Positions 10,887 through 22,989 of a stretch of DNA of 64,000 nt are shown here, one piece after another. The position numbers and the translations under genes were made by a program. The stretch is from Alisma plantago-aquatica. Taxonomy: Eukaryota; Streptophyta; Magnoliopsida; Alismatales; Alismataceae. Numbering within the stretch: the stretch's first letter is position 1; each line of letters opens with the position of its first letter. The notes under the pieces were generated by a model that did no database searches, was not told the origin of the DNA, and was given only the letters and a program-made list of their open reading frames with translations. The stretch covers positions 743,066,556 through 743,130,555 of the forward strand of contig OY856413.1 of NCBI GenBank assembly GCA_963693085.1, given 5' to 3'.

Positions 10887-11050
10887 CAGGGGATGTAAAC
10901 AGTGAGCGTATGGTGCGGGTCTGGCCACACCCATATCCATATCCACACATATTTAAATTTAGCGGGATATGATTCGATTCCCAACCCACATAATAAAAAT
11001 CTAGACATACATCATACCCGCACCCATGATGCAGGTATGGGTAAGCGATT
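10887..11050 (+). mobile_element. Possible hAT-type MITE fragment
   Basis: Starts CAGGGGATGTAAAC, a hAT-like terminus, and continues with GCGGGT/CCCATATCC-rich sequence like the ends of the two better MITEs in this window. No matching right end or target duplication was found, so it is a fragment at best. Confidence 0.35.
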
Positions 11051-11497
11051 CTATATCGAACATTATATTGTTGATGATAGAAAAATTACAATACATCTAT
11101 ATATTTTAGCACAACACGATATTGCTATGAATGTGATATTAACTTTACATAATTATATTGAATAATAAGACTTTGTAGATTCAAAATTAGTTAAGTTAAT
11201 TGGTTGCATATTTATAGTTATCATCGTAGTGCCTAAGTTGCAAAGAGCATCATGTTACTATTTTATTATAAATTATATTTTAATTAGAATTATAATTAGA
11301 ATATCAATTAGATGAGTAGTCTTAACTTTATTTTAATTAGAATAGTACATAATCTCAACTATTATATTAGTTAGGTTGGTAAATTATGATATAATTTTTT
11401 TTTTAAATTATGTATATATAGTGAGTATATGAGTCTAACAAGTTTAGGTCAACACATATTCATTAGTAGACTTGCTTAAATACAAGACTATAAGTAT
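11051..11497. other. AT-rich stretch with no visible gene
   Basis: AT-rich DNA with short TTAATTAGAAT-type repeats. No open frame or element end was recognised. Confidence 0.6.
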
Positions 11498-11624
11498 GTG
11501 GATTTAATGTTGTCTATTTTTTTTTTAAAATTAGCACATGAGTTCAAACTTATGACCTCTCGGTCTTACATCACTTCAATTAATGGGGGTGCCACTTCGT
11601 TGGCTGTTGTCTACTCAAACCCAT

Positions 11625-12200
11625 TCACATCCTTATGTCCAAAGCACCGGATTCGGTGGTCCGGTGAAGTTTGTTGTGACAATTAAGTTTGATGTTATCT
11701 TTTCCTTTGGTTTCACTCATCCCTGCTGTCGTGGTTGTGGTCATGGGGACCATCTGGCAACTTGTTTCTTGCCAACACCAGTAACAAGACCCCGGCTTCC
11801 AGTCTGCCCCCGTGGCGTGTGGGCCGACGACGAAGTAAGTACCCAGAGTCCCAAAGTAAAACACCTGCTGCTCGTCGACTCGGATATATCTTTGCGTCAG
11901 CATCGCTGTCCAGGCGGATTCCCCTCTCCTCATCATCCTCCACAGAACTCCCAAGTCAATATTTCTTCGCTGCTCGCTGTTGGCCCGCGCACCATTTCGA
12001 TATTGACGATTTGGATAGTAAAGTGGGAGACTGGTGTCTGCATCATCTAAAACAGACGTCAACGATCCGCTGAAATTCTCGCTTCCTAGGATGGGTCCCG
12101 AATAGTGAGTTTTCTTATTTGCCAGCTTCTTGGATTTTGACCTCATCCGGTTCCCGCCCCTTTTCGTTGATGGCGTGACAGCTGGATTTCCGAGTCGCAA
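11625..12200 (-). other. Unclassified 191-codon open frame
   Basis: A minus-strand frame of 191 codons in ordinary, not low-complexity, sequence. The N-terminal half is rich in Lys, Ser and Asn (KSKKLANKKTHYSGP, GSENFSGSLTSVLDD) and looks protein-like; the C-terminal half has clustered Cys and Trp (GSCYWCWQETSCQ). No domain was recognised, and a plus-strand frame of 155 codons overlaps it. It could be a captured or decayed gene exon. A short 50-bp segment just beyond it (12297-12347) recurs at 16553-16603. Confidence 0.3.
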
Positions 12201-13790
12201 TGATTAGTTTCGAGGAATGCAACACAGTTTTGTTTTATTTGTTCCCCTTGCCCTCCACACAATTATCTTCTGGTTCTTTTCTGTGAGCTCTCAAGGCATC
12301 TTGCCATCTGCTGTGCCTGCTGATTGGGATGGTTAGCTGTTTGACTATAAGGGACACTAATATCCTATGACCCTCGATGTATTGCGCTTTTGAAACGTCT
12401 TTCTCTATGTCACGGGCAAGCATTGTAACGTTGATAGGATTTAGGGTGTGAGCCACATATTATCAACACTGTGAATATTCCTACTCTCTTAGAATTTTGA
12501 AATCGTGAAGAAATCCAGAAAACAAGGTAAGTCAATGCTCTGTAAAGTGTGGTCAACTATCAGTGTAAAATTCAGGATAGTGTTGATCTGATCCATACAT
12601 GTGTATACATTCGTAATTACAATGTTTATCTGTTGTGTGACAAGAACACTACATTGATACAATTTAGATATTTAAACACCTACGTGCCATAACTAGATGA
12701 TATAGTTAAATGCATCAACCTTTGATCTGCATCAACAAATTACAATTTGAATGTCATGCATGATTGATATAGGACACTACATGAATAAAATGTGAATTCA
12801 CCACATTTTTGATTTATGCATTAATCAAGAATCAAGTGAGAAGAAGCCCATTTAATGGAATTGTATGCTGTACTTGATTCTATTTAAAAAGTGGGAGAAT
12901 TTTACTACTAAGCTTATGTCAATAGTCAAGTTTAGCACAACGTCTGAATAAATGTTATTTTTTAGAAACTAAAACAGGTTCAATCGTATTCATTGTGCAT
13001 CCATAGACACGCCACATCAATAGATATACACATCGGATCCATAAGAACGAGGAACCCCATCCTCAAAAAGCCCCATCCCATCCAAAGACCGAAGACTATA
13101 AAAACTAAAAGTATCTATCACTCCTATACCTACTGGCAAAAGGATGAAAAAGGAGAACCTATCATGTAACCGTATCCAACCACAAGAGAGCATACCAAAC
13201 CCACTTCCCTCAGAAAGAAGCGCCCTCCCCAAACAACTGAAGCAGCACACTCATTACCCTGAATTGCACAAAATGAACTCCCCCACCCTCCCATCCAACA
13301 ACAACCTTCAACCACATCATGCCATTGGAGAAAAATGTAGAGCTCCGCCTCCCTGCAACAAGGAAGAGTCCCAGAACCCAGACAACCCCTCCAGTTTTGC
13401 CTAATAGACCACACAAAGCACCTATAGGCACCCTCACCCTCTGCAAACATCAAACAGTCAACCAAACCAACTAGCAGGCCATACAACCATCCTCTAACCA
13501 AAACACCCGGTCCCCAAGCTTCCTACGTCATTGACCATACTTTCTATCTTGCCACCTCCTCTCACTCTCCAACCACGATCATCTCTGAGCTTCCAACCCC
13601 ATTCCATCATCCAACCAACAACATAACCAACCCTCCTAAGACCCGATCAGTTGTAGATCCAAAAAGCAAGAAAGACAAGAGCAACATCCACCTATGACAT
13701 AGCAAGAACAAGGAAGGGCCAACGAAGGCACCTTCACCTTAGACACTAATCCACTTCCCTTTCTGGCCGCTACGACCGTCCAAAACATTG
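12201..13790. other. Unclassified intergenic DNA
   Basis: No recognised gene. A 73-codon minus-strand frame lies at 12235-12456. A cluster of overlapping frames on both strands lies at 13017-13501, including a 123-codon Gly/Trp-rich minus frame. None carries a motif that can be named. Confidence 0.5.
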
Positions 13791-13799
13791 TCATAGAAT

Positions 13800-13985
13800 T
13801 TTTCCAACAAAATTCCCCCATTTCCAATTCCCCCACATCTCTACAAATTGGCACAACATTTATTCAAACAAAAGTCAATGAACGGTGAGTACTGTTGCCT
13901 TAGGCAATTGGAAATGGGGGAATTTTGTTGTTATGCTTTTATGTTGATAGTCAAATTTAGCACAATGTTTGAATAAATGTTCACA
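13800..13985. repeat. Inverted repeat with a direct repeat at 12890-12957
   Basis: The segment at 13803-13828 is the reverse complement of 13904-13929 (core AAATGGGGGAATTTTGTTG). The segments beyond, near 13840-13865 and 13955-13980, are also inverted copies (GCACAAYRTTTGAATAAATG). A third copy of this unit, in direct orientation, lies at 12890-12957. It looks like the remains of a foldback or MITE-like element. Confidence 0.6.
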
Positions 13986-14344
13986 TAGCATAGCTTTAAA
14001 TAAGATAAAAAATATAACATGAGGTTTTCTTTGTTGTTTGATATAACAAGACCATTACTCTAAAAGCCATTCCACGTGACTAACTGTCTAGTATCCACAT
14101 GCATATGCATATGTAGGGAAGACGCAACCACCCTTGAATAAGAATGCACTATATGTATTTTCTTGATAAATGGTTCCAAATTCCAATCACATAAAAAGTG
14201 CAAAATTAATACATAACACCTTTTTATAATTAAGTTTATTACATATGGTTTTAGAGAATACACGAAGGTGTTGGTTATGGAAGTAGGAATGGAGAAGGAA
14301 GTGTATACTAGAATTTGCATTTTCTTAAGTCACAATATTGCCAA

Positions 14345-15107
14345 TAGACTTGTCAAAAGGGTGGGTGAGTGGGTGGGTCGGGTCATTGCAGGTTAAAAAT
14401 ATATAATTCTAAACAGGTCGAAGAAAGACAAATCCAAACCCGACCCACCGGGTCGCGAGTCACCTGCGGATGCCCATATAATATGTGTTCAATAAAAAAA
14501 TATTTTACAAGTTGCTATTGGACCGGTAAAAGAAGACCATATTCTAGTGTTTTGACATGAAATATAGTAAAAAAACCACTATTATACATTGTCACTATCA
14601 AGCAAATATGTATGTTGTTAAATTTTTGACAACCATTCAATAACATACCTTTTTAGGTAAAATTCTCTAATGTATAATTACAATCCTCTAAAATATGATT
14701 TTGATCAACAAATTAGAGTTAGTAACTTGTACTACAACTCGATATTAAGTTTGATAGAGCAATTAGATAATGTAGTAGACATAGATTCATTTTCCTCCAA
14801 TATCTCTTTGATATCAATCTTGTAGGACAAGTTCACGTTTGGACTGGGACTCCTTAACAATTAATGGGTCGAGTAGACCATCATATTTATTTTAAGTAGT
14901 AGTAGATCATTATGTTTATTTTTATGTAATAATTAGTTAAGCGGGTCACCTGTGGGTGGCCATGGGCCACCTGCGAAACCCACAAAATAAACGGGTGGGT
15001 ATGAGTTTGGGTGATTTTCAGTGGGTGGCAAATTTCATCACCCAAACCCCACTTAAACGGGTCGACCCATGGGTGCCCGTGGATTTGAATCCAGTTTGAC
15101 AGGCCTA
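14345..15107 (+). mobile_element. hAT-type MITE 1 (763 bp)
   Basis: Ends are TAGACTTGTCAAA on the left and, inverted, TAGGCCTGTCAAA on the right. The target duplication is 8 bp with one mismatch: ATTGCCAA at 14337-14344 and ATTGCGAA at 15108-15115. Subterminal regions are rich in GGGTGGGT and CCCGACCC, and the middle is AT-rich and non-coding. The 8-bp duplication and terminal sequence place it with hAT elements. It would need a hAT transposase from elsewhere. Confidence 0.88.
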
Positions 15108-15115
15108 ATTGCGAA

Positions 15116-16689
15116 AGACTCATTTCAAGAAAAAAAATCACACGATTACCTTTATGAAAGGTCACAAATCAATCATAGAAAAATGAATTACGTCCTCATA
15201 AAATGAGTACATCAAAAAATAGGCAAGGATGTTCATCCCAGGCTAAGAGCTCTTCACCCAACATAGGTAAGTGGTTTTGGATGTTATCATTATGACCAAC
15301 AAAAGGAAGTATAAGGGTGCTTAAAATAGAATAATCAAGTGTCTTGATAGAAGAGAAGTGTTGTTTTGTGCTAAAATTTTGAAGTAAGGTGATTGGAGAT
15401 GGAATTTAGAAGTAACACCAATCTCAAGCTATGAAGCATGGATACTCCAGAATGGGTTCCGTGCTTGTACTGGGTATGTATTGGATACCAATACTTTTTG
15501 GATACCCTGGGATAAATAGAAGTACTTCTTAAGTCAACATCCATTTTTTTTCATTTTTTATTAGCTGGATAAAACCCATATACAACTTGGATACTTGCTG
15601 GATGCGGCCTGGCCCAATTAGCAACCAAGACGCCAACTCCTCTTTCAGTCCTCTCGGCTGACTGCCGAGTAGCAGCTAGCTGCAAGGTCATTGCAGTTGC
15701 TCCCCTGAAGTCGGTCAACCACCATTCACCTTGCTAAATGCCATCTTCCTTTCAACCCTCTTATTGTTTCTTCCTCTTATATTTCTTGAGATTTCTCTTT
15801 TCAGAGGTATTTCCCTGTCTAATCATGGATTGCTGTTGGTTCTTTATTACAAACCAGTTCATTCACCTTTACAAGGTACTTGTGGATGCTTTCCCTTGCT
15901 GAGGTTCTGCTTTTATGCACATTGATGTCTTCCACATTTTCTGAAAGCCTTTAATTTGGTACTGTTAGTTAACTTACCTCTTGTTCTGGTGACTAAATCT
16001 ATTGTGATATATTCGAGATTTCTATCTTGACTATATCCATTTCATCTCCTTTAAAGGTAAGCACTGCGTCTTTAACCATGCCCTTTTTACCAATCTATTT
16101 TTTCTAATTCTATCATGTTGTCTTACTCTCTTGTTGTTTGCATACACTTGTATATTGATTTTGAAGTACCCTTATCAAATAGTTCTTGATATAGTGTCCA
16201 TTTTTAGCTCTAAACATACAATAGACTATGACTGCTAAATAGAATTTCATACTATATCCTAAATTCTTGATCAATTTGAGTGCTAACAAAGTGCAGCAAT
16301 ATACCTATAAACTTAGTTTGACTTTAGTAAACCCTTTAATCAATTTTCCTTATGTTAATTGGGAATAAAGGATTTGTTTTAATTTTTGATTTTATGAATA
16401 ATATATTAATTTTATAATAAATTTATAAATAAATACTAAAAAAACCGTTGTATGCATGCCATACCCATATCCTATATCTTCGGAAAACCCTGTATCCTGT
16501 ATAAGTACCCATATCCATACATGTTTCTGTACTCGATATTCACAGATCTAAAGGCATTTTGCCATCCCGTGTGCTTGTTGCTTGGACTGGCTAGTTGTTT
16601 ACCGCCGTCGTTGCCGCCATCACCACTGCTGCTGCTTCGCCGCCGCTACCACTACTGCTGAGCTCGCCGCCGCTACTTATTAATATAAC
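15116..16689. other. Unclassified intergenic DNA
   Basis: About 1.6 kb without a recognised gene. TATCC/GGATAC-rich segments near 15470-15610 and 16455-16530 resemble each other in inverted orientation. GCC/GCT trinucleotide repeats lie at 16600-16675, directly before the hAT-homologous sequence. Confidence 0.5.
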
Positions 16690-16908
16690 TAACTAAATAT
16701 GTTTGTCTTTGTCTTTTTGTAATGTTGACTTTTGAGAAGGTGTCTTCAAGTGATGGTGAGGGTGCTGGGGCCGGTATTGTTCTAAAGATGTGGATTTTGC
16801 ATGGAATCACTACACGCCTCTTGACGGTAACAGGGGAAAGGTAATTTGCAATTACTGCAAGAAGACAATTGGTGGAGAGGGGATTACTAGATTTAAACGT
16901 CACATTAC

Positions 16909-18859
16909 CAAAGAGGTTTTGGGGGAGTCTAAAGGTTGTGGACCTCCACAGAAGGAGACTTGGTGGTGGAATGATGAAGTACAAAAGGCTATTAAACTGA
17001 AAAGGGAGATCTATAGGAGCTTGCCCAAATCTGGAGATGATGCAACGTTCCAAAGATACAAGCAAGCAAAGAAAGAAGCTAAAAAGGTGGTTCGGGAGGC
17101 AAGGTCTAGATACTTTGATGATATGTATAAGAAGCTGGACACTAGAGAAGGGGAAAAAGATATATATAAAATGGCTCGTATAAGAGAAAGGAAAGGAAGA
17201 GACTTGAGTCAAGTAAAATGCATTAAGAATGAAGATGGTAGAGTATTGGTGAAGGACGATGATATCAAAAACCAGTGAAGAAATTACTTCCATAAGCTTT
17301 TCAATGGAGATACTGCATATAATGTTAGCGACTCGTGTGACATGAATACGAGAGATATCATTTACACACGACGAGTTTCACCATCTGAGGTCAAGAATGC
17401 TTTGAAAAAGATGAAAATGAGAAAGGCATGCGGACCAGACAATATTCCCATTGATGTATGGAAGAGTATGGGGGATGAGGGAGTTACATGGTTAACAAAT
17501 TTCTTTAACAAGATTATGAAGACCAAGAAGATGCCGGATGAGTGGAGAAATAGTATTATAGTCCCAATCTACAAGAACAAAGGTGACGTTCAGAGTTGTA
17601 CAAACTATAGAGGTATCAAGCTGATGAGTCACACGATGAAGCTTTGGGAGAGGATTATTGAGCAGAGGTTAAGATCTATAACACAGGTATCAAACAACCA
17701 ATTTGGTTTCATGCCTGGAAGATCAACAACAGAGGCTATTTTTCTGATAAGAAGGCTTATGGAGAAGTATAGACAAAGCAAAAGAGATCTTCATATGGTG
17801 TTTATCGATCTAGAGAAGGCTTATGATCGAGTACCCAGAGAAGTGTTATGGATGGTTTTGAAGAAAAAGGGTGTGCCTATCCAATACATTGACTTGATCA
17901 AAGACATGTATGATAGCTCTACTGCAAGTGTCAAGACTCCTGGAGGAGAGACACCAACTTTTCCTATTACAGTTGGGGTACACCAAGGATCCACACTCAG
18001 CCCATATCTATTCGTTTTGGTTATGGATGAGTTAACAAAGAATGTTCAGGATGATATTCCTTGGTGTATGTTATTTGCTGATGATATTGTTTTGATTGAC
18101 GAAACAAAAGATGGATTGAATGATAAAGTTGAATGTTGGAGAAAGGCATTGGAATCAAATGGATTGATGATTAGCAGGAGCAAAACTGAGTATATGCATT
18201 GCAATTTCAGCCAATCTCGCAGTGTGAATGATGGAGCCAAGTTGGACGGAGTAGATATACCAAAATGTGACAAATTTCGTTACTTAGGTTCTATTATTCA
18301 AATAGACGGGGATGTCCAAAATGATGTTTGTCATCGGATTACTGCAGGATGGTTGAAATGGAGGAGTGCAACTGGAGTTTTATGCGATCAGAAGATCCCT
18401 CTCAGGTTAAAAAGTAAGTTTTATAGAACAACTATACGACCAGCCATGCTCTATGGGAGTGAATGTTGGGCGGTGAAGAAACAAGGTCTCAACAAGATGA
18501 ACGTGGCTGAAATGCGTATGCTGAGATGGATGTGTGGGAAGACAAGAAAAGATCGTTTGAGAAATGACTATATCAGGAATAAAGTGGGGGTGGCGAGCAT
18601 TGAGGACAAGTTGCGTGAGGGCCGACTCAGATGGTACGGACATGTGCAACGCAGACCTACTAGTGCGCCTATACGAAGCAATGCTATTGAGCCAAACACT
18701 ATAAATAGAAGAAGAGGAAGGCCTAAATTAACATGGGATGAGCTTATAAAGAGAGATTTTGAATCTCTACATCTCAATCAGAATATGACCCATGATAGAG
18801 CTGAATGGAAACGAAGGATCCATGTAGCCGACCCCAACATAGTTGGGATTGAGGCTTAG
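16909..18859 (+). pseudogene. RTE-type reverse transcriptase, one in-frame stop
   Basis: Reverse transcriptase of the LINE, acting at a nicked target to prime its own cDNA. One frame runs the whole length, broken only by a TGA at 17276-17278 in a position where relatives usually have Trp. Motifs after the stop are [67 protein letters not shown] with the first catalytic Asp, [15 protein letters not shown], and LFADDIVLI with the catalytic pair. A C-terminal region follows ([42 protein letters not shown]). The frame upstream is fused to the hAT finger, but that fusion is accidental. The N-terminal endonuclease is absent. Confidence 0.93.
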
Positions 18860-18874
18860 ATGATGATGATGATG
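16909..18874 (+). mobile_element. RTE-clade LINE, 5'-truncated, nested in hAT copy 1
   Basis: A non-LTR retrotransposon of 1966 bp flanked by a 5-bp duplication ATTAC (16904-16908 and 18875-18879). The empty site is confirmed by comparison with hAT copy 2, which is continuous here. It ends in a short (GAT)n tail directly after the stop codon, the signature of RTE elements, which lack a poly(A) tail. The endonuclease domain is missing through 5' truncation. The insertion falls between the His and final Cys of the hAT BED finger. Confidence 0.93.
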
Positions 18875-21800
18875 ATTACTGACGGTGACAAAAATGTGGC
18901 AATGTGCTAGAGGTGTCCCCAAAGTGTTAGGGATGATTTCAAGAAACTTATGGGTGCAAAGAAACAAAAACAACAAAAGATGAAGGAGGTTGACAGGGCT
19001 TACATAGATACATTATTTGATGTCAGTCCTACATGTTCTTCTGCTGAATCTGATGATGATATTGGATATCTTCTTGAATGTGATACAGCTTATTCACGTC
19101 GTATGTATAGACGTGCTATCAAAGAATCTCGAAGAAGTGAGTGGGAAAGGGAGATGGCAGCTCGAATTACAAGGAGGTATGGGCCATCTAGTGCAGGTGG
19201 AGGCAGTGGGACTGCACGTATTCCTGTTGTTGTCCTAGACGATGATGAAGACCGAGCCAGTCATGGTAAAAGGAAGAAAGGCGACATTGATACACTTTTC
19301 CGTTCTGCTAGTGTGAGATTGAAGAATGTTGACGAGCCAGGGGTTAGGAAGCCTGAGGCTAGGCAAAAAAGCCTCAAAGCAATGTTCACTGGTGCAAAAG
19401 ATAAGGTTGGCAAGGCAGTGGGTAAGTTCTTCTTTGCTCATGGTATACTTGCACATGTTGCAACTGAACCCTATTGGCAACATATGGTAGATGTGATAGG
19501 GGAGTCTAGTAGGAGCATCAAGGCCCCCGGTTCATATGAATTAATGAACAAGTATCTTCCCCTAGAGAAGAATGATCTATAAGCATGGATTTCAGACCAA
19601 AAACATGTGGTCTGAATATGGCGTCACATCCATTTGTGATGGACGGACTAGTGGAAACAAAAAACAAATTATCAACTTTCTTGCACATTGTTGTGGATCC
19701 ACAGTTTTTCTAGACTCTGTTGATGCTTCAGGTGAGATCAGGAACTACAGATACATAAAGAGACTAATGAAGACATACATGAAGCAGGTTGGTGTGGAGA
19801 ATGTGGTGCAGACAGTTACTGATAATGCTTCTGTCTTCAAGAAGGCCGACGAGAGTATAATGAAGAAATATCCAGTCTACTGGACACCATGTGTTGCCAC
19901 TGCATATATTTCATTCTTAAGGACATAGGCTCAATTGATTTCGTCAAATCTGTTGTCATTGATGGTAGGTTGATCACGAGATTCATCTATAACCATTCTT
20001 TTCTACTAAATGCAATGAGGCAACCTAAGTATTGTGGTGGTGATCTAATTAGAACATGGGCCACTAGATTTGCAACAAATTTTCTTGCCTTACAATCATT
20101 AAAAGTCCAAAAAGGATGGACTTAGGAGGCTCTTCAATGGAGTGGAGTGGGCCTCCATGAAGGAGCACAACACCCTGGTTGGCAGAAGAATTGAGGAGTT
20201 GATTGCTAGTCGACCTTTTTGGGATAAGGTTACTATAGTGCTGCGAATAATGGAACCCATTGTCAAAGTATTGAGGTTGGTAGATGGTGACAAAACTGCA
20301 ACAATGCCTTTCCTATATGATGCAATGACCTCAATGGTGGACAATATCAAAGAAGTAGCTCCTAGGTCCAATGAGCAATACATAAAAATTTATGAGAATC
20401 ATTGGACAAATATGCTTTTGGATTCATTGCATAAAGCACGTAAATATCTCAATTATATTCTAACTTCTAAGTTATTGTTCTAACTCATAGTCAACAAATA
20501 AAATGTCATTGTTATTTCCTTATTTAAATTTGTGACAACTTACTATTTGAATTTGAGGTTCCAATACTCATGAACGCTGGGCTTGAATGCGACTCTGATG
20601 AATGCAGTGAGCGATGTCACTAACAAGTTCATTACCTCTCCAGAAGAGCGATTGCTAGTACTGGAAGAGGTATATAATTATATAACTTACATTCTTAATT
20701 TCTCATTAGTCTTTACTTTGATTTCATCATCTCAATATCGTAAATATTATTTTTGCAGCTGCGCCTATTTTGTGAAAGCACTGGATGCTTTGGCCATCCA
20801 AATGCGGTTGTGACCGCGAGGCAGGTGATCCTTGTGAGTGATGGGTTTGGAATGGAACAAGTGCCCCTCATTTAAGAAAAGTGGCTATTCACATCCTTGC
20901 TCAAATAACATTTGCAGGGGGATGTGAAAGAAATTGGAGCACTTTCAATCTGATACACTCGAAGAGAAGGAACATGCTTGGGGCAAACAGGTTGAGGGAT
21001 CTTGTCTATGTTCACTACAACATGCGGTTGAGAGCTAGAGCAATACGAGATGCCAACTACAAGGAAATGGATTTTGCTATTATCCATGATCCCATTGACA
21101 CCACATATATTTTCAACCCTGAAAGACTTAGAGGACTGGAGGAAGATTCAGAAAATCCTTTAGAGGAATGGATGAATGAGATAGGTCGTCCTGTTCTTGA
21201 TAATTTAGATGGACGTCCAGATCCATATATAGAAGAGCAATTTGATGCAAATAATGGTGATGATATTATTATTGATACCCCGGCTGAAAGACTTGATCCT
21301 GAAGCTGCACATGTTAATATTGATATGAAAATCAATAGAGAAGTGGAAGAATAATTAGGTTGCTCAGATTCTTCTTCTTCTACATCTGGTTCCAAATCTA
21401 AGTCTGATGATGGTGGCAATGATGGTGATAATCAAAGCCAACACTCCAGAAAATCCTCCAGCTGTTGATCCTCAAAATGATGACCGACCTTATGTTAGTC
21501 ATGTTACTAGGGCTGCACCTCCACAAGAACATGAATATCCCATGGCTGATAAAACATTTTAGAGGAGAAAAACTCGAACTGGGAATTGATTATTATTCTC
21601 ATCTTGTTGATTCAATGGATACCATGAGCATATATGACTCTCAATCTCAACATTCATTCGGAGATATGTTATTTGGGCAGACATTCTATACCCATCTCAG
21701 TCCCAACATGGGCATTTTGGATATCAAGTTGAACCACCACCAAGATTACAATTAGAAGTAGGTTTGGGATATCACGAAGCATACTCTGTTTGCAGCCCTT

Positions 21801-21908
21801 ATGGATGCTTTCGGGTGAACACCGAAGCATACTCTAGTGATGGAGGTCAAACATGGAGTGGTGGGCATACTACAGTTTATCCTATTGCCGGTGTACCATT
21901 ACAACCTC

Positions 21909-22013
21909 CTTTTCTTCAACCTCAAGCTCCTCGAGCATGGGCACCTACTCCTGCTTCTAATCAACCTCAAGCTCCTCGAGCATGGGCACCTCCTCCTGCT
22001 TCTACTCAACCTC
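21909..22013 (+). repeat. 51-bp direct duplication in the hAT C-terminal region
   Basis: Two tandem units coding for QPQAPRAWAPxPAS. The same pair is present in hAT copy 2 (48880-48965), so the duplication predates the split of the two copies. The surrounding region is rich in Pro, Gln and Ser and poor in conserved motifs. Confidence 0.8.
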
Positions 22014-22230
22014 CATTCGTTTTAGCAACCAAGGAAAAATATCTCAAAGATTTAAAAGAACATTTTCCAAAGTTTGGGATGATATAGTTTGCCAATCCTG
22101 AAGTGTATGAGGAGTATGTTGTTTCATACAACAAGTCTTACAGAAGTTACATGACATGGAAGCAATATGTGGCCCATATCAACAACATAGAGAACCAACG
22201 CGCCACTCAACATACAACTGATGTGAGTTT

Positions 22231-22613
22231 GTAATTTACTATGTTGTTATATGTTTGTTGTAAATTGAATATTATTGCATGTGTAAACATGAGTTTATGG
22301 ATTGTGCTAGTACAATTTTATATCTTAATTCTTGCATTTTGTCAACGAAATCCTTCATCGAAATCTCCAAAAAAAGGGACAAATTCCTTACCTCCCACAT
22401 GATTGACCCCCCACATACCCAATATAGAAATTTATTGCATAAAACGTTGCATCTTGGTGTTGTGACCACGCCTGTAAAATTTTATGATTTAATTCGTTCA
22501 TTTTGGTGTCGATATGGCCTGGATTGCATCTGTCGATATTTCCGTCGGTATACTGGTAAATATCTATATCCAAGTTGTCGAAACGACATCGGTATCAGTC
22601 ATTAAATTCCTTG
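22231..22613 (+). other. 3' non-coding end of hAT copy 1
   Basis: Non-coding tail shared with copy 2 (48260-48650). It contains repeated ATCGAYATT/CGATATCGG-like subterminal motifs typical of transposase-binding regions, and ends ATTAAATTCCTTG. Confidence 0.7.
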
Positions 22614-22808
22614 GACACAACTACTAATCCATGTCAATTAAGAGACTATGTAGAGGCACAACAACACAATGATTACTTGAATTTTAGAACTGAAAACAGA
22701 AACAACAACTAATCATTTACTAAATTACACGTTCAAATACCCCATAGAGGTCGTGGTTGTTATTAAAGTTGTCTAGAAACTTGCCCGTGTAAAAAACTAC
22801 ATGCAAAC

Positions 22809-22976
22809 TATAGAAGAATGAGTAGTTTTCTTTTAAGTCAATAAAACTGAATACAATGCTTTCTCTTTTATAGGACAAGAGAATAAAACAGTAAACATAG
22901 TTAAGCAATATGGGATAAATAACACAACATGTAGAGTTGAGCATAGGTTAATAGTAAATATAAGCATATCTCCTGA
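22809..22976 (-). repeat. Copia A 3' LTR
   Basis: About 168 bp, ending TTCTATA on the element strand and starting next to the polypurine tract GCTTGAGGGGGAG (about 22977-22989). It carries the TATAAAAG motif also seen in the 5' LTR. Confidence 0.88.
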
Positions 22977-22989
22977 CTCCCCCTCAAGC

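Larger units (their letters stand above)
16734..22230 (+). pseudogene. hAT transposase pseudogene, copy 1 (BED finger, DUF659, hAT dimerisation)
   Basis: Remnant of a multi-exon hAT transposase, the cut-and-paste enzyme of this family. In order it shows the BED zinc-finger start (VICNYCKKTIGGEGITRFKRH) cut by a LINE at 16909; a charged linker (18950-19582, KKQKQQKMKEVDRAY); the DUF659/RNase-H-like core (19600-20480, ICDGRTSGNKKQIINF, VTDNASVFKK, RPFWDKVT); and the C-terminal dimerisation region (20881-21140, ERNWSTFNLIHSKRRN). Lesions against copy 2 include GTG for the start codon, a frameshift before the finger, a stop at 19579, a 2-bp deletion near 19605, a 1-bp deletion near 19895, another near 20810, and stops near 21352 and 22085. 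Plausible introns lie at about 20484-20556 and 20669-20758. Confidence 0.88.
16690..22613 (+). mobile_element. hAT transposon copy 1, degenerate, with nested LINE
   Basis: Colinear with hAT copy 2 at 48260-54281 (opposite strand) from about 16690 to 22613. The right end TCATTAAATTCCTTG matches the end of copy 2. The left end is missing or unrecognisable: homology stops just upstream of the first coding exon, next to a GCC/GCT repeat. Removing the nested LINE leaves about 3.95 kb. No target duplication was found for this copy. Confidence 0.85.

Noticed and set aside
16790..17278. A real zinc-finger/reverse-transcriptase fusion gene
   Set aside because: The fusion point is the LINE insertion site with its ATTAC duplication; copy 2 shows the uninterrupted hAT sequence.
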